A stretch of DNA of 64,000 bases, taken from the NCBI GenBank assembly GCA_023159155.1, contig JAJNNX010000017.1, positions 806,001-870,000 on the forward strand, given 5' to 3'. Each line of letters opens with the position of its first letter. The stretch's first letter is position 1. A model generated the notes under the pieces. The model saw nothing but the letters and a program-made list of their open reading frames with translations. It ran no database searches and had not been told where the DNA came from. Of the stretch, positions 24,549 through 37,401 are shown one piece after another. The stretch comes from Ustulina deusta. Taxonomy: Eukaryota > Ascomycota > Sordariomycetes > Xylariales > Xylariaceae. A program made the translations under genes and the position numbers.

Positions 24549-24583
<35 letters not shown>

Positions 24584-25118
24584 GGTACTGCTGCGCAGCT
24601 CTCATGGCCTCGACACCGCTCTCTCGGGCGTGCCGCTCGGCAACACTCATGGCAAGGCCGGGAATACCACCAGCGGCGGCCTCGCTGAAATTATCGGCGC
24701 CGGGGGTGATACTGTTTGGGTGCGATTCGTGTCCCCAGGTGCGCTCTACGGGGTCGCGATGAGGCGGTGGTATAGGCTGCGCTGCTGCTGAAGAAGCGAT
24801 CCCTTGTGTGCTGACGCCCTGGGCTCTATCCTGGCGCAACCGAGCGAAGGCCGAGTCGGGGTGGGTATCGGGGCGAGCTGAATGTGCTGGCGGTTGTGGT
24901 GGGCTTGAAGGGTGGTCTCTGTAAGGCGACACGTCGTCGCCGTATTGCGGCTGGGGTGGGTCGAGGTCGTATAAGGGACGAGCTGGGACTGAATGGCGCT
25001 GTGGTGAGGAAGGTGTGCCGTCAGCGCGATTGTCGCGGAGAGCATATGAGGAGTTGTCCAGAGGCGCGCGTTCGCCAGCATCGGAGTCAAGGGAGTAACG
25101 AGGGCCCATGGTGCCCAT
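22872..25118 (-). CDS. btgC: BtgC-type glucan endo-1,3-beta-glucosidase (GH17), type II membrane protein
   Basis: Single exon, 748 aa from the ATG at 25118; a second in-frame ATG lies 3 codons later at 25109. The frame stays open upstream to 25361, but that part looks like 5' UTR. Residues 1-375 are a long disordered cytoplasmic region, rich in Pro/Ser/Gln, with a poly-Gln run of about 12 at 179-190 encoded by a GTT/CAA repeat. One transmembrane helix is at about 382-405 (WITAIVVLLVVAGAVVGGVLG). The GH17 catalytic domain is about 440-748: DYTPINVQYPDC, TIRLYGTDC, acid/base Glu559 in IVGNEILF and nucleophile Glu654 in SEIGWPTKGG. This order matches Aspergillus BtgC, which acts on cell-wall beta-1,3-glucan. 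Confidence 0.93.
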
Positions 25119-28100
25119 GTCTCGACAGGGCTCTTGGGCGTTGATATGAGCGTCGCGCGTACGGGGTGTGTGTGGGTCAACAAGACAGGACAAAGAGGCA
25201 ATGCCAATCAGTTTGGCAGTTCTATGTTTGTCTGTAATGTGTGGAGGTTGTGCGTAGGCTGTTCCGGAGTGCTGGGCTGATAGGCCGTCTCGTCCGTGGC
25301 AACAATCAATACGAGAGAGCGTTCGAGAGGCGCTTAAGTGGGCAGCCCTCGAAATGTGCACAGGCCCAATCGCCTCGCTGCCTCGCGTTGGACGAACCCG
25401 TACTGTACGGACGTAGCTGGGGCACTTGGAAGGGGCGCGAATATATAGCTGTGGTATGGTATACGGCTAGATAAACTTGCAGACGAGAGACGTCAACGGG
25501 CGTCGAGTTGGCGAACACACACACCCGACCCGACGACCAACAGCCACTGGATAGTCTGGGCAATGGGCAATATTTCTAGGAGGGTCAGAAGCGAGGGTTG
25601 GATGAATAGATAGCAGTGCACTACCTGTCACAAAGTGGCTTCGGGAGGCGCAGTGTCTCGTAAAATGAACTCAAGTGTACAGTAGGTAATGCAGAGAGTT
25701 GAGGCTGCACCTAGATGGCGGTCCCGAGACGAGATGGGAGCGATGCAGTCCTACGTGCGTCAATTGACATTGAAAACATGGAAGGCGGCCAAACCTGGAC
25801 CTAGCTTGACCGTTATTTTTGATACGAGCAAGAGTGCAGCGTGGAGGCATGCAGCTGAGACAGGCAAGGCACCTGGCGAATAGGGTTAGTCCGATCGATC
25901 TCCATCTCTTCGGCCGAAATAGGAAAGCTCTCTGACAGGTGTGCACTAGATACCTACCTAGTAGAGGCACAGAAGCTATCGGAAGGTTCCTAGTTACTTA
26001 CTACCTGCTAACGCTATCTAGTGCAGTGTCGACACTTCCCACCGATTATTTCTCGTATTCACGAAACCAAGACGTATTCCGATCTCCTAGGTAATTAATT
26101 GCACAATGCACGAACTGAATGGATACATACTGGCCACACAATCTCATGCGCTTTACTTGATTGTTTGCAGCGAATAAGTACTTACTTGGCTGAGATCTAC
26201 CCGCACACATCTTGCAGGGCAAGTACCAGGGACGAGGGAGTAAACGAAGAACGGGATGGATGGGTTCAGGACCCCAAGCAGCCCCCAGGGCGGCGCTTCC
26301 AAGGGGCTTGGCCGGCAGAGCTGGGTGCTGGGGATACTGGCATGCCCCTGTCAACAGGGCAACAAGAAAGACGGTATAACAAGGACTGCTGCGGTTGTAA
26401 CTTTAAGGTACCATTCTAGACGATCACCCCTCTTCAAAGTATCACTCATCGCCAGCACTCTACCTCCCGATTTCCCGTCTATCTACAATGCAGCTGCTCC
26501 TGGTGCCCAGAATGGACTGCCGAAACGCATACAACGTTACCACTCCAACTTGGTAAAACGCACACTGCCGCCGAAAAGGGCATGATGAGAACATCAATCT
26601 GTCTTTCAACACCTTATTCTTCGCTTCCTGCTAGTAGCTACCAGGCGCCTATTATATGTACCCAAGTATGTACCCAAGTATAATAGTGTCCACTAACGGC
26701 ATCCCCTAGCCCGTCAGCCAGACTACTAGCCCACCTACCTGTCAGCCCATCTTCAGGCAGGCTACCGACTAAGGGTTCCATCTTATTCGGTCCGGAGTCA
26801 TGCCTTACGCTCTTTATACTCTGTATTGAGCAGGTACACGAGGTCTTCTCCCTGATTCCGACGAGGTTCAGCTTCGTGGAGCCTGGCGAATGCCATCTCT
26901 GGCGTGATCCTTCCACTATTTGTGCGCCATACAGCAGCCTATGCGTATTAAACCACACTCTCCCTCGTATTGGAAAGGGATTCTCAAAAGGGAAATGAAA
27001 GAAGCGCCTTCGCTTGAACTTCCTGATCACGCGGTTTTCTGTCGAGTCCATGAGCCAAACTGTTGGGTTGATGGCCACATGCCAACCACCATCTTGTGAT
27101 GCTCTAGTTTTTTCCCTTCTTTTTTTGTTTCTTCTTCATGCACTTCTTTTCGAGTGACGTCTTGTAGCTTGTAGCTTGCAGCCGCCAACTGTCTGAGACA
27201 AAAATAGCATACCTAGTACAGTACCAGGTAACCTGCAAACAATCCTGCCATCCCAAGTACCGGTAGTTAGACCTATGCAAACCACTCTGATGCGGCTTCA
27301 AACGCACTGCACAGCAGCACCATCAACATACACAGGCAGCTACTAACTTCTTCGATGACGAGACTCCATCTTAAAACCTTGCTCTTCCCTTCACCCTTGA
27401 TTCCTCATGACAGGACAGTCGAGCCGAAACACTACGATGGTCGAATAGCATCTTGCTTGCATTAAATGTGCGAGCCACTTTCTAGATTGGAGAAATGGAA
27501 GATTTGCACAGCCACAGTTACTTCATCAGTCCCTTCAAGCCACGGATGATGTCATGATGTCATCGACTCCTTGTCTTTCGCTTTCTGCCTCAGAGAAGAA
27601 GAGGTAAGGAACGAGCAAGGTCAGAGCAGAGGACAACGCAGCCTAATGCCAATCGGGCCACTTCCTTGCTATCTCACCAATGCCGTCACTATGTTTTACA
27701 TTTCAGAAACTCGAAACTCGATGATCGAAGATCAAATCCACCCGAGATCGACTACCTAACTGCCGAACACGACAGGTTTCACATGCAACTACTGTATGCA
27801 TGGTCGCGCAGAGTTCAGAAGAAAGACTGCAGACCGTCTAGAAACCGTTGCGACTATTGGAATGGATACACTGTGTGGTAGCTACCTTATGTAACCCTAC
27901 TATACACCGAGCCAATACCCATCAACCTACTACGTAGTGAGGAATCTCGTTGTAGAACACCACTTTCACCATCTTTTATCCAGTTTTTTTTCGCTGCATG
28001 TAATTGTGTTGTATTGCGATCGCGATAGCTCCCAAATAATTAATCTAGTTATTGCACTAGAAAATGTAGGTTCGGTCTATCTCCTTGTCGGCGGGCAAAG

Positions 28101-28491
28101 TGAGAGTACCCCTTTCTTGAACTTACTCACATTATCTCCATTTCACGATTAAGCTTCCATCATGCATACATCCCAAGGCCTAGTAGCATCCGTCCACCAC
28201 TCGCTGGCTTGATTAATAAGTAACATGATGTCAAACTGTAGATCCGCGCCGTGGTTGTCCTATCACTAGTAAAACAAGGCGACAAGATGGTGGGTATTGA
28301 CATCATGGATACATAGGGGACCCTACAATTTACATCGTCGTTGGACGTCGTTGACGTATAAACCTCACATTCCGCACAACATCGGAGAGAAATCATACAT
28401 CTCGTGCACACATCTATATATCACTTGCACGATCAAAACAACATTCCCAGAGCATATACCGTAGTAGATACCGAATATCACAAAAGCCATC
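25119..28491. other. 3.4-kb intergenic region, no supported gene
   Basis: Begins with the upstream region of btgC. Several frames of 80-146 codons exist on both strands (for example 26638-27078 on the minus strand), but none has domain motifs, credible introns or neighbours in the same frame. A local 12-bp direct repeat (GTACCCAAGTAT, 26656-26680) and CCTAGGTA-type motifs near 25945-25960 are present. Confidence 0.5.
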
Positions 28492-29016
28492 ATGTCTGCC
28501 AACCGAAATCCCGACTCCCTACAGGGCGAGTTCCACAGCCGCGTCCCGCCTTCCAAACCACTAGAAAAGGGGGGACATAAGCCCGGAGTTCTAGTCGGCA
28601 AGGACAGGGTTCCCGAGTTCCACGCCGAGACATATCCCCCGGGCACAGCCCCACGCGAAAACACATTCCAGCCCCGGCCCGCGGGCGAGTTCTCCGCCCA
28701 AGCCTACGGCTCAGCGCCGAGTGCAGGAGAGACCATGTCGGGCGCCACTTCACAAGATGTCTACCGAGGCCTGGGGAAGCCGCTCCAAGGCCAGGAAGCT
28801 CGCGAGATCAACAAACCTCACGGCAGGCACAACAAGAAACCGGGCACCGGATATGCAGGCGTTGGGGGTGTTGAGGGAGTCGACTTCGCACGAGCCAAGG
28901 ATGCCGTTCCGCTTGAAGGTGCACACAAAGGCAGGCGAGAAAGTAGAACTCACGAATATCCTGCTGCTGAGGATCGCGAGCCCGCAAATGCCGAGGAGAC
29001 TGCCTCTAGACGCTAA
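28492..29016 (+). CDS. Hypothetical hydrophilic protein, probably disordered
   Basis: Single exon, 174 aa, start context CATCATGTCTGCC. Rich in Gly, Pro, Ala and charged residues, with no hydrophobic core, signal peptide or membrane segment. Segments such as SQDVYRGLGKPLQGQEARE and GVDFARAKDAVPLEGAHKGRRE resemble the short conserved blocks of fungal small stress-type proteins, but I cannot name a family. GC-rich third positions, a good start context and clear contrast with flanking DNA support it as a real gene. Confidence 0.65.
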   Translation: MSANRNPDSLQGEFHSRVPPSKPLEKGGHKPGVLVGKDRVPEFHAETYPPGTAPRENTFQPRPAGEFSAQAYGSAPSAGETMSGATSQDVYRGLGKPLQGQEAREINKPHGRHNKKPGTGYAGVGGVEGVDFARAKDAVPLEGAHKGRRESRTHEYPAAEDREPANAEETASRR

Positions 29017-30502
29017 GCACCGAATGAGCCTACGACTGCACACAATCGAGATGAGATGCTATGGTTGGTTTGACATATCACAGCACGTACATCATAGCTG
29101 TAGATGGTCAAATTCCCGACTTGGCCGCGTTCTGTTCCATGGCACGGTATGAGGTTGTACTACTAGTAATGAGGAAAAGAATACAACGAATGATGAAACT
29201 ATATTTGCTCGTCAAATTGCATCGTATGCAACTTGGTGACAACATAACATTTTAAACGTGAAGATTGTGTGTTGTGAAGTGCGTGGATGATTCTTTTGTA
29301 TAATGCCTTTTGATCGTTGATATCCCTTGAAGCTTTTAGGATGCTAAACCGACGGGAAGGGACTTGGTACCCCGTAGAGTAATATTTTTTTAAAAAAGAA
29401 ATCCAGATAATATGAATATGTAAACCTCCTAACCAAGAGGGGGTGGTTCAGGAATCAATACTAATACCCCCTATACTTCGACCTGCTAGCTGCCTATTAG
29501 TGACCTTTTTGTAACCTATCCTCACTCCGAAGAAAGCCTCCTGACGAAGTTGCCTAAGGTGTGTCGACGAAGAGATACCATAAAATGCAATTTTAGCCAG
29601 AGGTAGAATAGAAATAAAATGCTGCTCAGACTAAATATATTGCAACGAGTTTCTAATGGCATTTACAACGCTACCTTAGGATAGATATCCTGTGTACATA
29701 GGACTCTGCTTCCTTTCCCTTTATCATACAGAGGCGATGTCGATGTAAGAGCCGAAACAAAGTGAATCCTGTTGTCCATTATCTGGCATGCAAGAAATAT
29801 TTGTTCTCGAAGTCAACTTTTCAAAGTGACCAATGAAAAACCCAGTAGTTGTGTTTGCAATCTCTATTCACTTCATCCCTAGCGAAATCATACCAACAAG
29901 ATGACTGGGAGAAAAAAAAATTTTCTTCTACGCCACGACCGTGGGGATCAGTAACGTGTTGTTTGTGTAGCTTTGGTAATTTCTGTGAATGTGAAGTCGT
30001 GTATCTGCCTTCATTACCTCCACACTGGAGTTGCGGGCCAATACTATTTGAGATCCAAGATACAAGTCTGGTACATGGCAACAAGAGCCACAGTATTCCA
30101 TGAGAAAGTAGCAAATAAATATATCGACTGTGAGCAAGTTATTTCCAGGGATCCAAGTTGTTGCCTGTCTTGACTGCCAGCTTTCCAGATCACTCTCCTC
30201 TTTGCATTTTACATAAATAGCAGTGTTTCCTCCCAACCCAACTTTGAACACACCCTCTCCTACTTCCCACCCATCCATTTCTGCTAGGCACAACACTGCA
30301 TTTCTAACATCTTCTGGTATATTTTTCTTTTCTCTTCTTCCACCACCTGACACAGAGCCCACGTTCTAACATTCCTATCACCACAAACCACTTCTTGAGT
30401 TTCCTCTTCTAGATTCCATCAACTTGATTTGGTCTAGTAGTAACTGATCTCACAAAAGCACATCTTCTACCAGCTCGCACCCTGAATCCAACACCTTTCG
30501 CC
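29017..30502. other. Intergenic, no supported gene
   Basis: AT-leaning DNA, no domain-bearing frames. The pyrimidine-rich stretch 30230-30420 immediately upstream of the next gene is probably its promoter and leader. Confidence 0.5.
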
Positions 30503-31030
30503 ATGCCTGACAAGATTAAGGCCGACGATTTCACCGACAAGGAAGCAATGGTTCTCATTGACGGATGGATGTGCTTCTTGACACAGCCCAAGGTAAACAC
30601 TAACCAAATCTCCCCCCATTCCTTTTTCTTCTCTTCCTGTAGTATGAATAGTTGCACTTGCTCACTCGTTGCAGCTTGACTGGGTCAAACTCACCATGCT
30701 CTTGGGCTACAAGAACATTGGTAGCACCAAGAACACTTACTACTGTAAGCTCATTATCCCGTAATACCCTGACATATAACTTGGATGGTGATGACAAAGC
30801 GACATTTTGGACTAATATTCTATTCCTTTTTTTTTTTCTGTGTAATAGCTGCCAAGAAGAAGGTCGACCGCTTTATCCGTGAGGCCTTCGATGCTGCCCA
30901 GCCCGAGGAGCCCGCCGCTGCCGCTGTGAAGGGCGAGAAGAAGCGAGTCTTCCAGGCCGACGAGGATGACGAACTCCCTGCCCCCAAGATGGTCAAGAAG
31001 ACCCCTGCTCAGTCTTCCGCCGAGATCTAA
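30503..31030 (+). CDS. Small conserved-looking protein with acidic/Lys-rich tail (3 exons)
   Basis: Exons are 30503-30592, 30675-30744 and 30849-31030; introns GTAAAC...GCAG and GTAAGC...ATAG. 113 aa, frame maintained through both junctions. Residues 1-60 form a compact domain (FTDKEAMVLIDGWMCFLTQPKLDWVKLTMLLGYKN), followed by STKNTYYSAKKKVDRFIREAF. This pattern of a helix plus an ALLGYKN-type motif is frequent in short ascomycete proteins with a Myb/helix-turn-helix-like feel. The tail is Ala/Glu-rich, with KKRVFQADEDDELPAPKMVKK. Chromatin or DNA association is a guess from composition. It has a strong CT-rich leader and good start context (CGCCATGCC). Confidence 0.82.
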
Positions 31031-32570
31031 GTCTTTGGTCTCCTTCCTCCATGTCGATCCCTACCATCATGCGACTGGACTGGACTAGCACTTTGCGCGT
31101 ACTGCACACACACGTATACAGAGGTATATGAGCCGGTACATACTTTTAGAGGAAGGGTTTCACACTACGGGTTGATCACACGATCGTAGATAGAAAATGC
31201 ACTCTCCTCCTGCCTGACAAAACGAGATAACTGATATAATCGTGATGGTGATATTTTTTTTTTCTTCCCCTCTCTAGATTGGCGATTTCTTATTTCTACA
31301 GGTGAGGTGGTGATAGTATTGTATTTGCAAATGGTACCTTGCGGTGCCTATGATACTTATGTGCTTCACGTGCTGAGCCCTACATGGACCTGAGCCCTAA
31401 TCTCTGATCCTCGAGCTCAAACCCGCAGTTTTACCGCGTTGTCTAGGCACATGCTACATTGAGCTACAAACCAGGGAAAGTTCGCCATTTGGTACAACAA
31501 CCCATTGATATATATGCTACCACTACCATATCCTACCGGTTGATGATACCTCACATTGTGACTCATCTTGTAAGGCGAGGGAATTTAAAGGATTTCTGGG
31601 AAATCGCACGAGTACCATTTCGGTTGACTATCTCCGTACTCCCGGAGAAGTTGGTTTGTGCTACCTGTAGCTCAAACCTTCGCAGCTCCTGCATTTTGCT
31701 TGATGCAGGTAATGCCATTTACATGGATGCAAACTTAGGTAATGAAGGACATCAGTGAATATTAATACGTCCACTACCATTCCATTACAATTCATCGGGG
31801 TTGGGTTGGGAATAAAATATGGTTGAGTCGAGTGTTATGTTGTGTTGTAGTTGCGGATGGGGATGGGGATGGTGTTTTGGAACTGTCCGGAACCCAAGCT
31901 CGGAACCCAAGCTCGGAACCCAAGCTCAGAACCTGGAGTCTACATAGCACAGGCCTTTGCTGTGAGCTGTATGTATATACACCAATTTGCTCCTTGTAAA
32001 TAGCAATAGTTGGAACTATCAGTAGTGCGAACTGTAACAATTGGGCTGAGTTGAATTCTAATTGCAGCTCGGACTTAGGGTGCCATGAATATTGAAATTA
32101 CTAATCGCTGACCAATATTGAAATACTGCTGAACAGGTTGAGACTTAATAATCGACTATCCTTTCTGTTGCGGTGTAAAATATGGGGAAGTTGTCCGAAA
32201 GAGTGACGACATTGTGGGGCTAATGTGGTTAGTTTCGAGCACATGTGAAGCAATCAACTGCTTTGAGAGGAGAGGTCAACGTTGATTGGGTACGCATACG
32301 TCATTACCCAGGTACAACTTGTTTGTTGTAATGCTAATATCAGTTCACAATAGCACCATCACACCCGAATATTAATATAGTAGGGCGACAAGCTAGGATC
32401 TACCTATTCGCCTTGAGAGAAAATCAATTTCTGTCTCTACATTATACAAATCAATCATATCGAGAACCTCATCTACACATACATACCTATACCTAGTACT
32501 TTCTCGAGAGCGCGGTGATATTCGATACCAAGTCCCTAACCATATTCGCCACACACCCATACCAAGCACC
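31031..32570. other. Intergenic, no supported gene
   Basis: 3' region of the small gene, then unannotated DNA with a short tandem repeat (separate entry) and a GGATGGGGATGGGGATGG run at 31855-31872. No credible coding exons. Confidence 0.5.
31889..31927 (+). repeat. Three tandem copies of a 13-bp unit
   Basis: GGAACCCAAGCTC repeated at 31889-31901, 31902-31914 and 31915-31927, followed by a degenerate start of a fourth copy (AGAACC). Non-coding. Confidence 0.95.
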
Positions 32571-32888
32571 ATGTCGAGCAAGATTGTAGACGACGTAAAG
32601 ACAGGCATCAAGGGCGTCCGCGGCGCCGGCGAAGCCCTGCGTGGAAACTTATTGGATGCCGCGGACCAAGCCTTCGACACCAACCAGAACCACCCCGACA
32701 CGCAGGCGTCCAAGCTCAAGAACCAGACTATCGCCGAGAAGGGCAAACGCGACATGCAGGCCGTGGACGACAGGCTCGCCGACCACGAACAAAAGCGCGA
32801 GGCACGAAAGTTGAACCAACCTGGCCTCGCTGGGAATGGCGCCGGTGCCGCGAAAGGCACTGGCCATCACCCTATGCCCTTACAATGA
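32571..32888 (+). CDS. Small hydrophilic amphipathic-helix protein
   Basis: Single exon, 105 aa, start context CACCATGTCG. Residues 1-45 (DDVKTGIKGVRGAGEALRGNLLDAADQAF) form an amphipathic helix like those of fungal glucose-repressible or stress-type small proteins. The middle is highly charged (EKGKRDMQAVDDRLADHEQKREARKL) and the tail is Gly-rich. No membrane segment. The type is common in ascomycetes, usually as an unnamed hypothetical; induction under starvation or stress is only an analogy. Confidence 0.72.
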   Translation: MSSKIVDDVKTGIKGVRGAGEALRGNLLDAADQAFDTNQNHPDTQASKLKNQTIAEKGKRDMQAVDDRLADHEQKREARKLNQPGLAGNGAGAAKGTGHHPMPLQ

Positions 32889-35142
32889 GCTCCGATTGGG
32901 ATTAGGGGATGGATCTCGGGCTGGCCCTGATGCGAAGACGGTGGAGGGGGATATACACTGCGGTTGATTGCGACTACGGAGTTGACTGGGGAGTTCCAAG
33001 GCAAAGGTGGCGACAACGAGAGTGAAACAATAATAGAAAGAATGAATAGGATAAAAAGAGCTGCAGCAGTCACCTGGACTGGTATTCTATTAGTTACAAA
33101 ATAGAATCATAGGGCTTACGCTATACTCAACGTCCATGAATCGGGAAGCCCTTGAATGCCTATGGCCCTCTCTCTGACACAAGAGTTTGTCCTGGCAATC
33201 TCTTCATTACTAATCCACCGGGATGGTAGATGGGAATGAGTGTTGGAAGACTACACTGTTGTTTTGGTTTATAACACTGTAACTGACCTAGGTAGCTGCC
33301 TTGTGTCTACAGTCATATTTAGGCGCGTCTTGGAGGTACGATGAATTTGGACGGCTCTAATTCGACTTCGGTTTGTCTGGACATGACGGAAGATTATGTG
33401 TTTGATGCCCGTGACATGTTGGCGCGGCTTCGGTAGCTAAACCGCACTCGACATGTTATGGTATAATTAGTTGATGCGTGATGAAACTCCATGGACACTG
33501 ATTCTCCGTGACAGTTGGAACTGACAAGACACTTATATATACACCATTATACCGCTAGTAGGCAGGTGTCAGGTACATGAAATTTTGGCCTACTAGTGGT
33601 AGGTGTGATTTATGTGCGACCGAGACCGCTGGGAAGCGATGGATGGGGGCAGTATCTGTAGAGCACGACACGTGGTCAGTCGAATGTTTGGAGGGGCAAC
33701 TAGGCCGACGCATTGCCAATGTGTCGTTGGAGATAGGAACCATATCCTGGCAAATGGGAGGGAAATCCGGGAAGCTTATCGTACGACCTGATGTGCATTC
33801 TTGGCTCTTCCAATCAGGAATTCGATGTACAAATGTGCATCGCCTACCATCATACACTGATAATGCTCGTCGGGTAGAAGATTGTACTTCAACTCTAGAA
33901 CTATGCCTCGGTTTTAATAGAGTTAAGCCTGGGCTAGCATTATTCTCGTGCATATTTGATTCAACCACTCTTTTCAAACTACTGCAATCTTTGAGCTGTC
34001 TCGATTTGAATCTATGTGCCTTATATAAGCCGAAGATCTCCTTTGGCACCGCCTAGATGCGGCTGGCTGCAGGTGGGTCGGGGAATGTGGTAGGTATGCC
34101 TACCTAGCATGATCCCTACGCAGTCAGCTACACATTCTAGGATATGATCAATATACGATAGGTTCGACTGATCGTCATGTCAAGTTTATATCCCTCGGGT
34201 CAATCCTAATTACTGCAATGTTCCTTGCCCTACCTGTGATTTGCTCGGCTATTGGCAACCGTATGACATCGCCTGGAGACAAGCAGAACCGAGTCCGACA
34301 ACGGCTGATACCCCTGAAGCAAGGGGTATTTGGTGTTATAGCTTCAAGCTTTAACTGCTAATATTGTACGATGAAGATATTTGTTGGGACGCCGATCCGA
34401 TATGATTGAGGATATCGCTAGGTAGGTGTAGGAATATATCATGGTGGCGTCGGGTTGCTACAAGCCAAACCCTTTTTACTTTGATGACTCTTTGTTTTGG
34501 AAGGCTTTGGTGTCTCCGGACATTACGATTGATAATTTTCCATCCCATTCCACAACTCAGCTCAGTGCTGAGCTGAGCTGCAAATGATACCCCACCTTCA
34601 CGACCTTATCTACCTAGAACAGAGGGAGTTGGGGTGACCTGACCAAGCCTGTTCTGCTCTAATCAGGACCCTTGATGATAATAGCCGGTCCCGATAGGCT
34701 GGTTTCTTGGTAATAGCGCGCCATGCAAATCGTCTCGTGCGCGAATATACCGTAGATCCGATCTCTATTTAGTGTAGTGTACGCGCAATTAATTCTACGC
34801 ATAAGACTTGGCTTGCTGTTGTTTCAGCCAAAACAACGCCGAAAATTGCCTAATCTCCTTCATGCCACTAAGATGCCTTTTTTCATGATCGACGATTGAC
34901 GGCTCGGGGAATTTCGCAGTTAGCTCCCGTTAGTCCTATCGACTAAACCAACAATGAGATAGCAGGACAATCAGCGGTGAAAGGGTCTCACGAAGGCCTA
35001 GAGGGAGTCCGATTCACGCGGCGTAACGGAATATGAATTTATGAGGAGGCTCCCCGCATTGAAAATGACACCTTAAACCATCGTCGTCTTGTCTCTCGTT
35101 CTCGTATCCGCTAATGGTGTTTGTAGGCTAGGTATTGATAAA
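32889..35142. other. Intergenic, no supported gene
   Basis: Overlapping frames on both strands at 33555-34056 lack any family signal. It contains a perfect inverted repeat at 34556-34577 (separate entry) and CCTAGGTA-type motifs near 34095-34105. Confidence 0.5.
34556..34577. promoter_or_regulatory. Perfect 10-bp inverted repeat with 2-bp spacer
   Basis: CTCAGCTCAG-TG-CTGAGCTGAG, followed by further GCTG. It lies about 570 bp upstream of the S33 hydrolase ATG. The symmetry fits a dimeric transcription-factor site or a small hairpin; no known factor is assigned. Confidence 0.4.
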
Positions 35143-37401
35143 ATGGACGAGCGGGAGTTGCAGCAACTGGAGTTGGGTTCCAAGGTTAGGTTGCCGACCA
35201 AAAGATCGTCTACACAACAATGGCCTGGATGGTGGCAAGCTGCAAATGTCGTGGTTTTGGTGCTGTTTATGATGGGCTTTGTCTTCTATCAGTTGCATGA
35301 GGACGAGGGAGTTATGCCTTGGTTTACCGTGAGCCATAAAAATCAGAGTTCTGGCCGGAGCTCTCGCCAGCAAGCAGATGTCCAAGAATGGAGCATGATC
35401 GAACCGAGCCGAGACCTGCAATGGCACTCCTGCTATGATGGCACATACGACTGCGCTCGCCTTGACTTGCCCATGGACTGGCTGGATCCCTCCGACGAGG
35501 AGCGAGTATTTCTAGCCATCATCCGACTTCGCGCAACCGAAAAGGACGACTACCGTGGACCTGTCATTTTTAATCCTGGGGGACCAGGGGGAAGCGGTGT
35601 GTTCTCTCTCAAAGACCACGGCGCAAGTTTACAAACCATCATCGGCCGAAACTACGACCTTATATCGTTCGACCCGCGGGGAATTGGAGCTACATTACCT
35701 AGGATTGAATGCTGGGATACCTCGAGGCAAAGACAGTTATGGGATCTGCAGGATGTTGGCGTGATAGATGCACACCCTGGCATTATCTACGACGTGTATG
35801 CTCGAGCGGCAGCTTTCTCTGGAGCGTGCGAGGCGCATATGATGGGCAAATCGAATATACTACGTTATGTTGGCACAGCATCGCATGCCAGAGATATGCT
35901 TGAGATTCTTCATAAGCTAGGACATGAAAAGCTAAAATATTGGGGTTTTAGTTACGGCACCGTACTTGGCGGTGTTTTTGCAGCGATGTATCCAGATAAG
36001 GTCGAAAGGCTTGTCAGCGATGGTGAGTCCTGATGCTTCGGATCCCGAAAAGTAGTAATGTGCCCAGTAGCCCACATCTGATACATCATAGGCAATGTCG
36101 ACATTCGAGAATGGCACTACCAAACGTATATCAACTTTTTACGAGACATGGACAAAGTAATGGACGCATTCTTTGATCTTTGCCATAAAGCTGGCCCGAG
36201 AGGATGCGACTTTTATGCCGGCACTCCTGGGTTGATCAAGCAACGTCTTGAAAGCCTGCTAGAGAAAATCCGCAAGCACCCAGTCCTCGTCACAGCAGAT
36301 GGATCATTTCCAACAACCGGGCAAAATATGCCGCAGCTCATTACTTGGTCACATATCCGCCGACTCACTTCAGCTGCACTATACCGGCCCATGCTCTTGT
36401 TTAAGAACTATGCCACAGTGCTGGCTGCCTTGGAAGCCGGAGACGGGCGTCCCTTTTACACCTTGAACAACAACTTGTGTAAGTGAGCTTTAGGGTTATT
36501 CAATACCCACTTGTGACCCTAATTTCTTAATATCGAGAGTTGAAATATCGCCTCGTTCAACCTTAGCGTTTACACAGCTCTTAGTATCTTCTTCACTAAC
36601 ATTCATCATGAAGATGAATCTGAGGGACCTCCGCCATCCATCTGCTCGACCGAGACCATTCCACCCGACGTACCTCGGCTGGAGGAAGGAAACAACGAGG
36701 CATTTCCAGCAATCATGTGTTCGGATCTACCTCCTATTAATGGAACAGTTGACGAATTCATTGATTTTGCCCAACAGCTTAGTGAAATTAGCAAAGCCGC
36801 TGGGGATGTCAATGCCCTCTTTCGTCTTGCTTGTGTAGGCCGAACTATAAGGCCTAAATGGCGTTTTGACGGTATGGCGATCTCGACGAGCAGTTGCAAT
36901 ACTGCGGGTAGGATACTGACCTGTGAGAAGGACCATTTGAAGGAAATACTAGTTTTCCTATTCTGTGAGTGGCTAGCTTTAAAACATTATCCCTAATACC
37001 CAGACGACTTGCAACTAACGCCACTTTGAACAGCTATGTGAATAATATTGCCGACAACGTCGCACCACTTGCGGCCGCCACCAACAATTCTCGGGGGTTT
37101 CCTGGATCCGTCATTCTAGTTCAAAACTCTTATGGGGTGCGCTAACACACCTACACCGTTGTATGAATATCTGCTGACTCTCGAAATGTAGCATACCAGT
37201 TTGGCTGCAGCCTCGACTTGTACCGCTAATTACATTCGTGACTATTTTCAACACGGACGACTTCCTGAGCCGGGAACAACATGCGATCCAGACTACTATC
37301 CGTTCGAGGAACCTAGCCCGATGGATGATGATGAGTTGGCCACAGCGCTCAATAAGTTGTCGAAAGCCAACTGGGGCTTCGCGTCCAGCTTAAATATCTG
37401 A
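35143..37401 (+). CDS. Membrane-anchored alpha/beta-hydrolase, S33 / tripeptidyl-aminopeptidase-like (6 exons)
   Basis: Exons are 35143-36022, 36092-36478, 36578-36871, 36931-36964, 37034-37136 and 37192-37401; 635 aa, frame intact. One N-terminal transmembrane helix (residues about 33-50, NVVVLVLFMMGFVFYQL) suggests a type II protein or an uncleaved signal anchor. Oxyanion loop is NPGGPGGSG (144-152); FDPRGIGAT follows; nucleophile Ser270 lies in GFSYG. The C-terminal TAP-like domain holds Asp539 (NIADNVAP) and catalytic His567 (GHTSLAA). The 34-bp exon 4 was needed to restore the family block PFEGNTSFPILYVNN. The family hydrolyses peptides or related esters and amides; the substrate is unknown. 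The triad appears complete. Confidence 0.88.

Noticed and set aside
26638..27078. 146-codon minus-strand frame in the large intergenic gap
   Set aside because: No recognisable motif and no start or intron context. It includes a local DNA repeat.
31385..31470. tRNA-like B-box sequence on the minus strand
   Set aside because: GGTTTGAGCTC resembles a B box, but no paired acceptor stem or cloverleaf could be drawn. No tRNA or rRNA gene was found in the window.
33555..34056. Long open frames on both strands at the same place
   Set aside because: Both have unusual composition and no family resemblance. Mutual overlap suggests chance openness; a decayed gene cannot be excluded.
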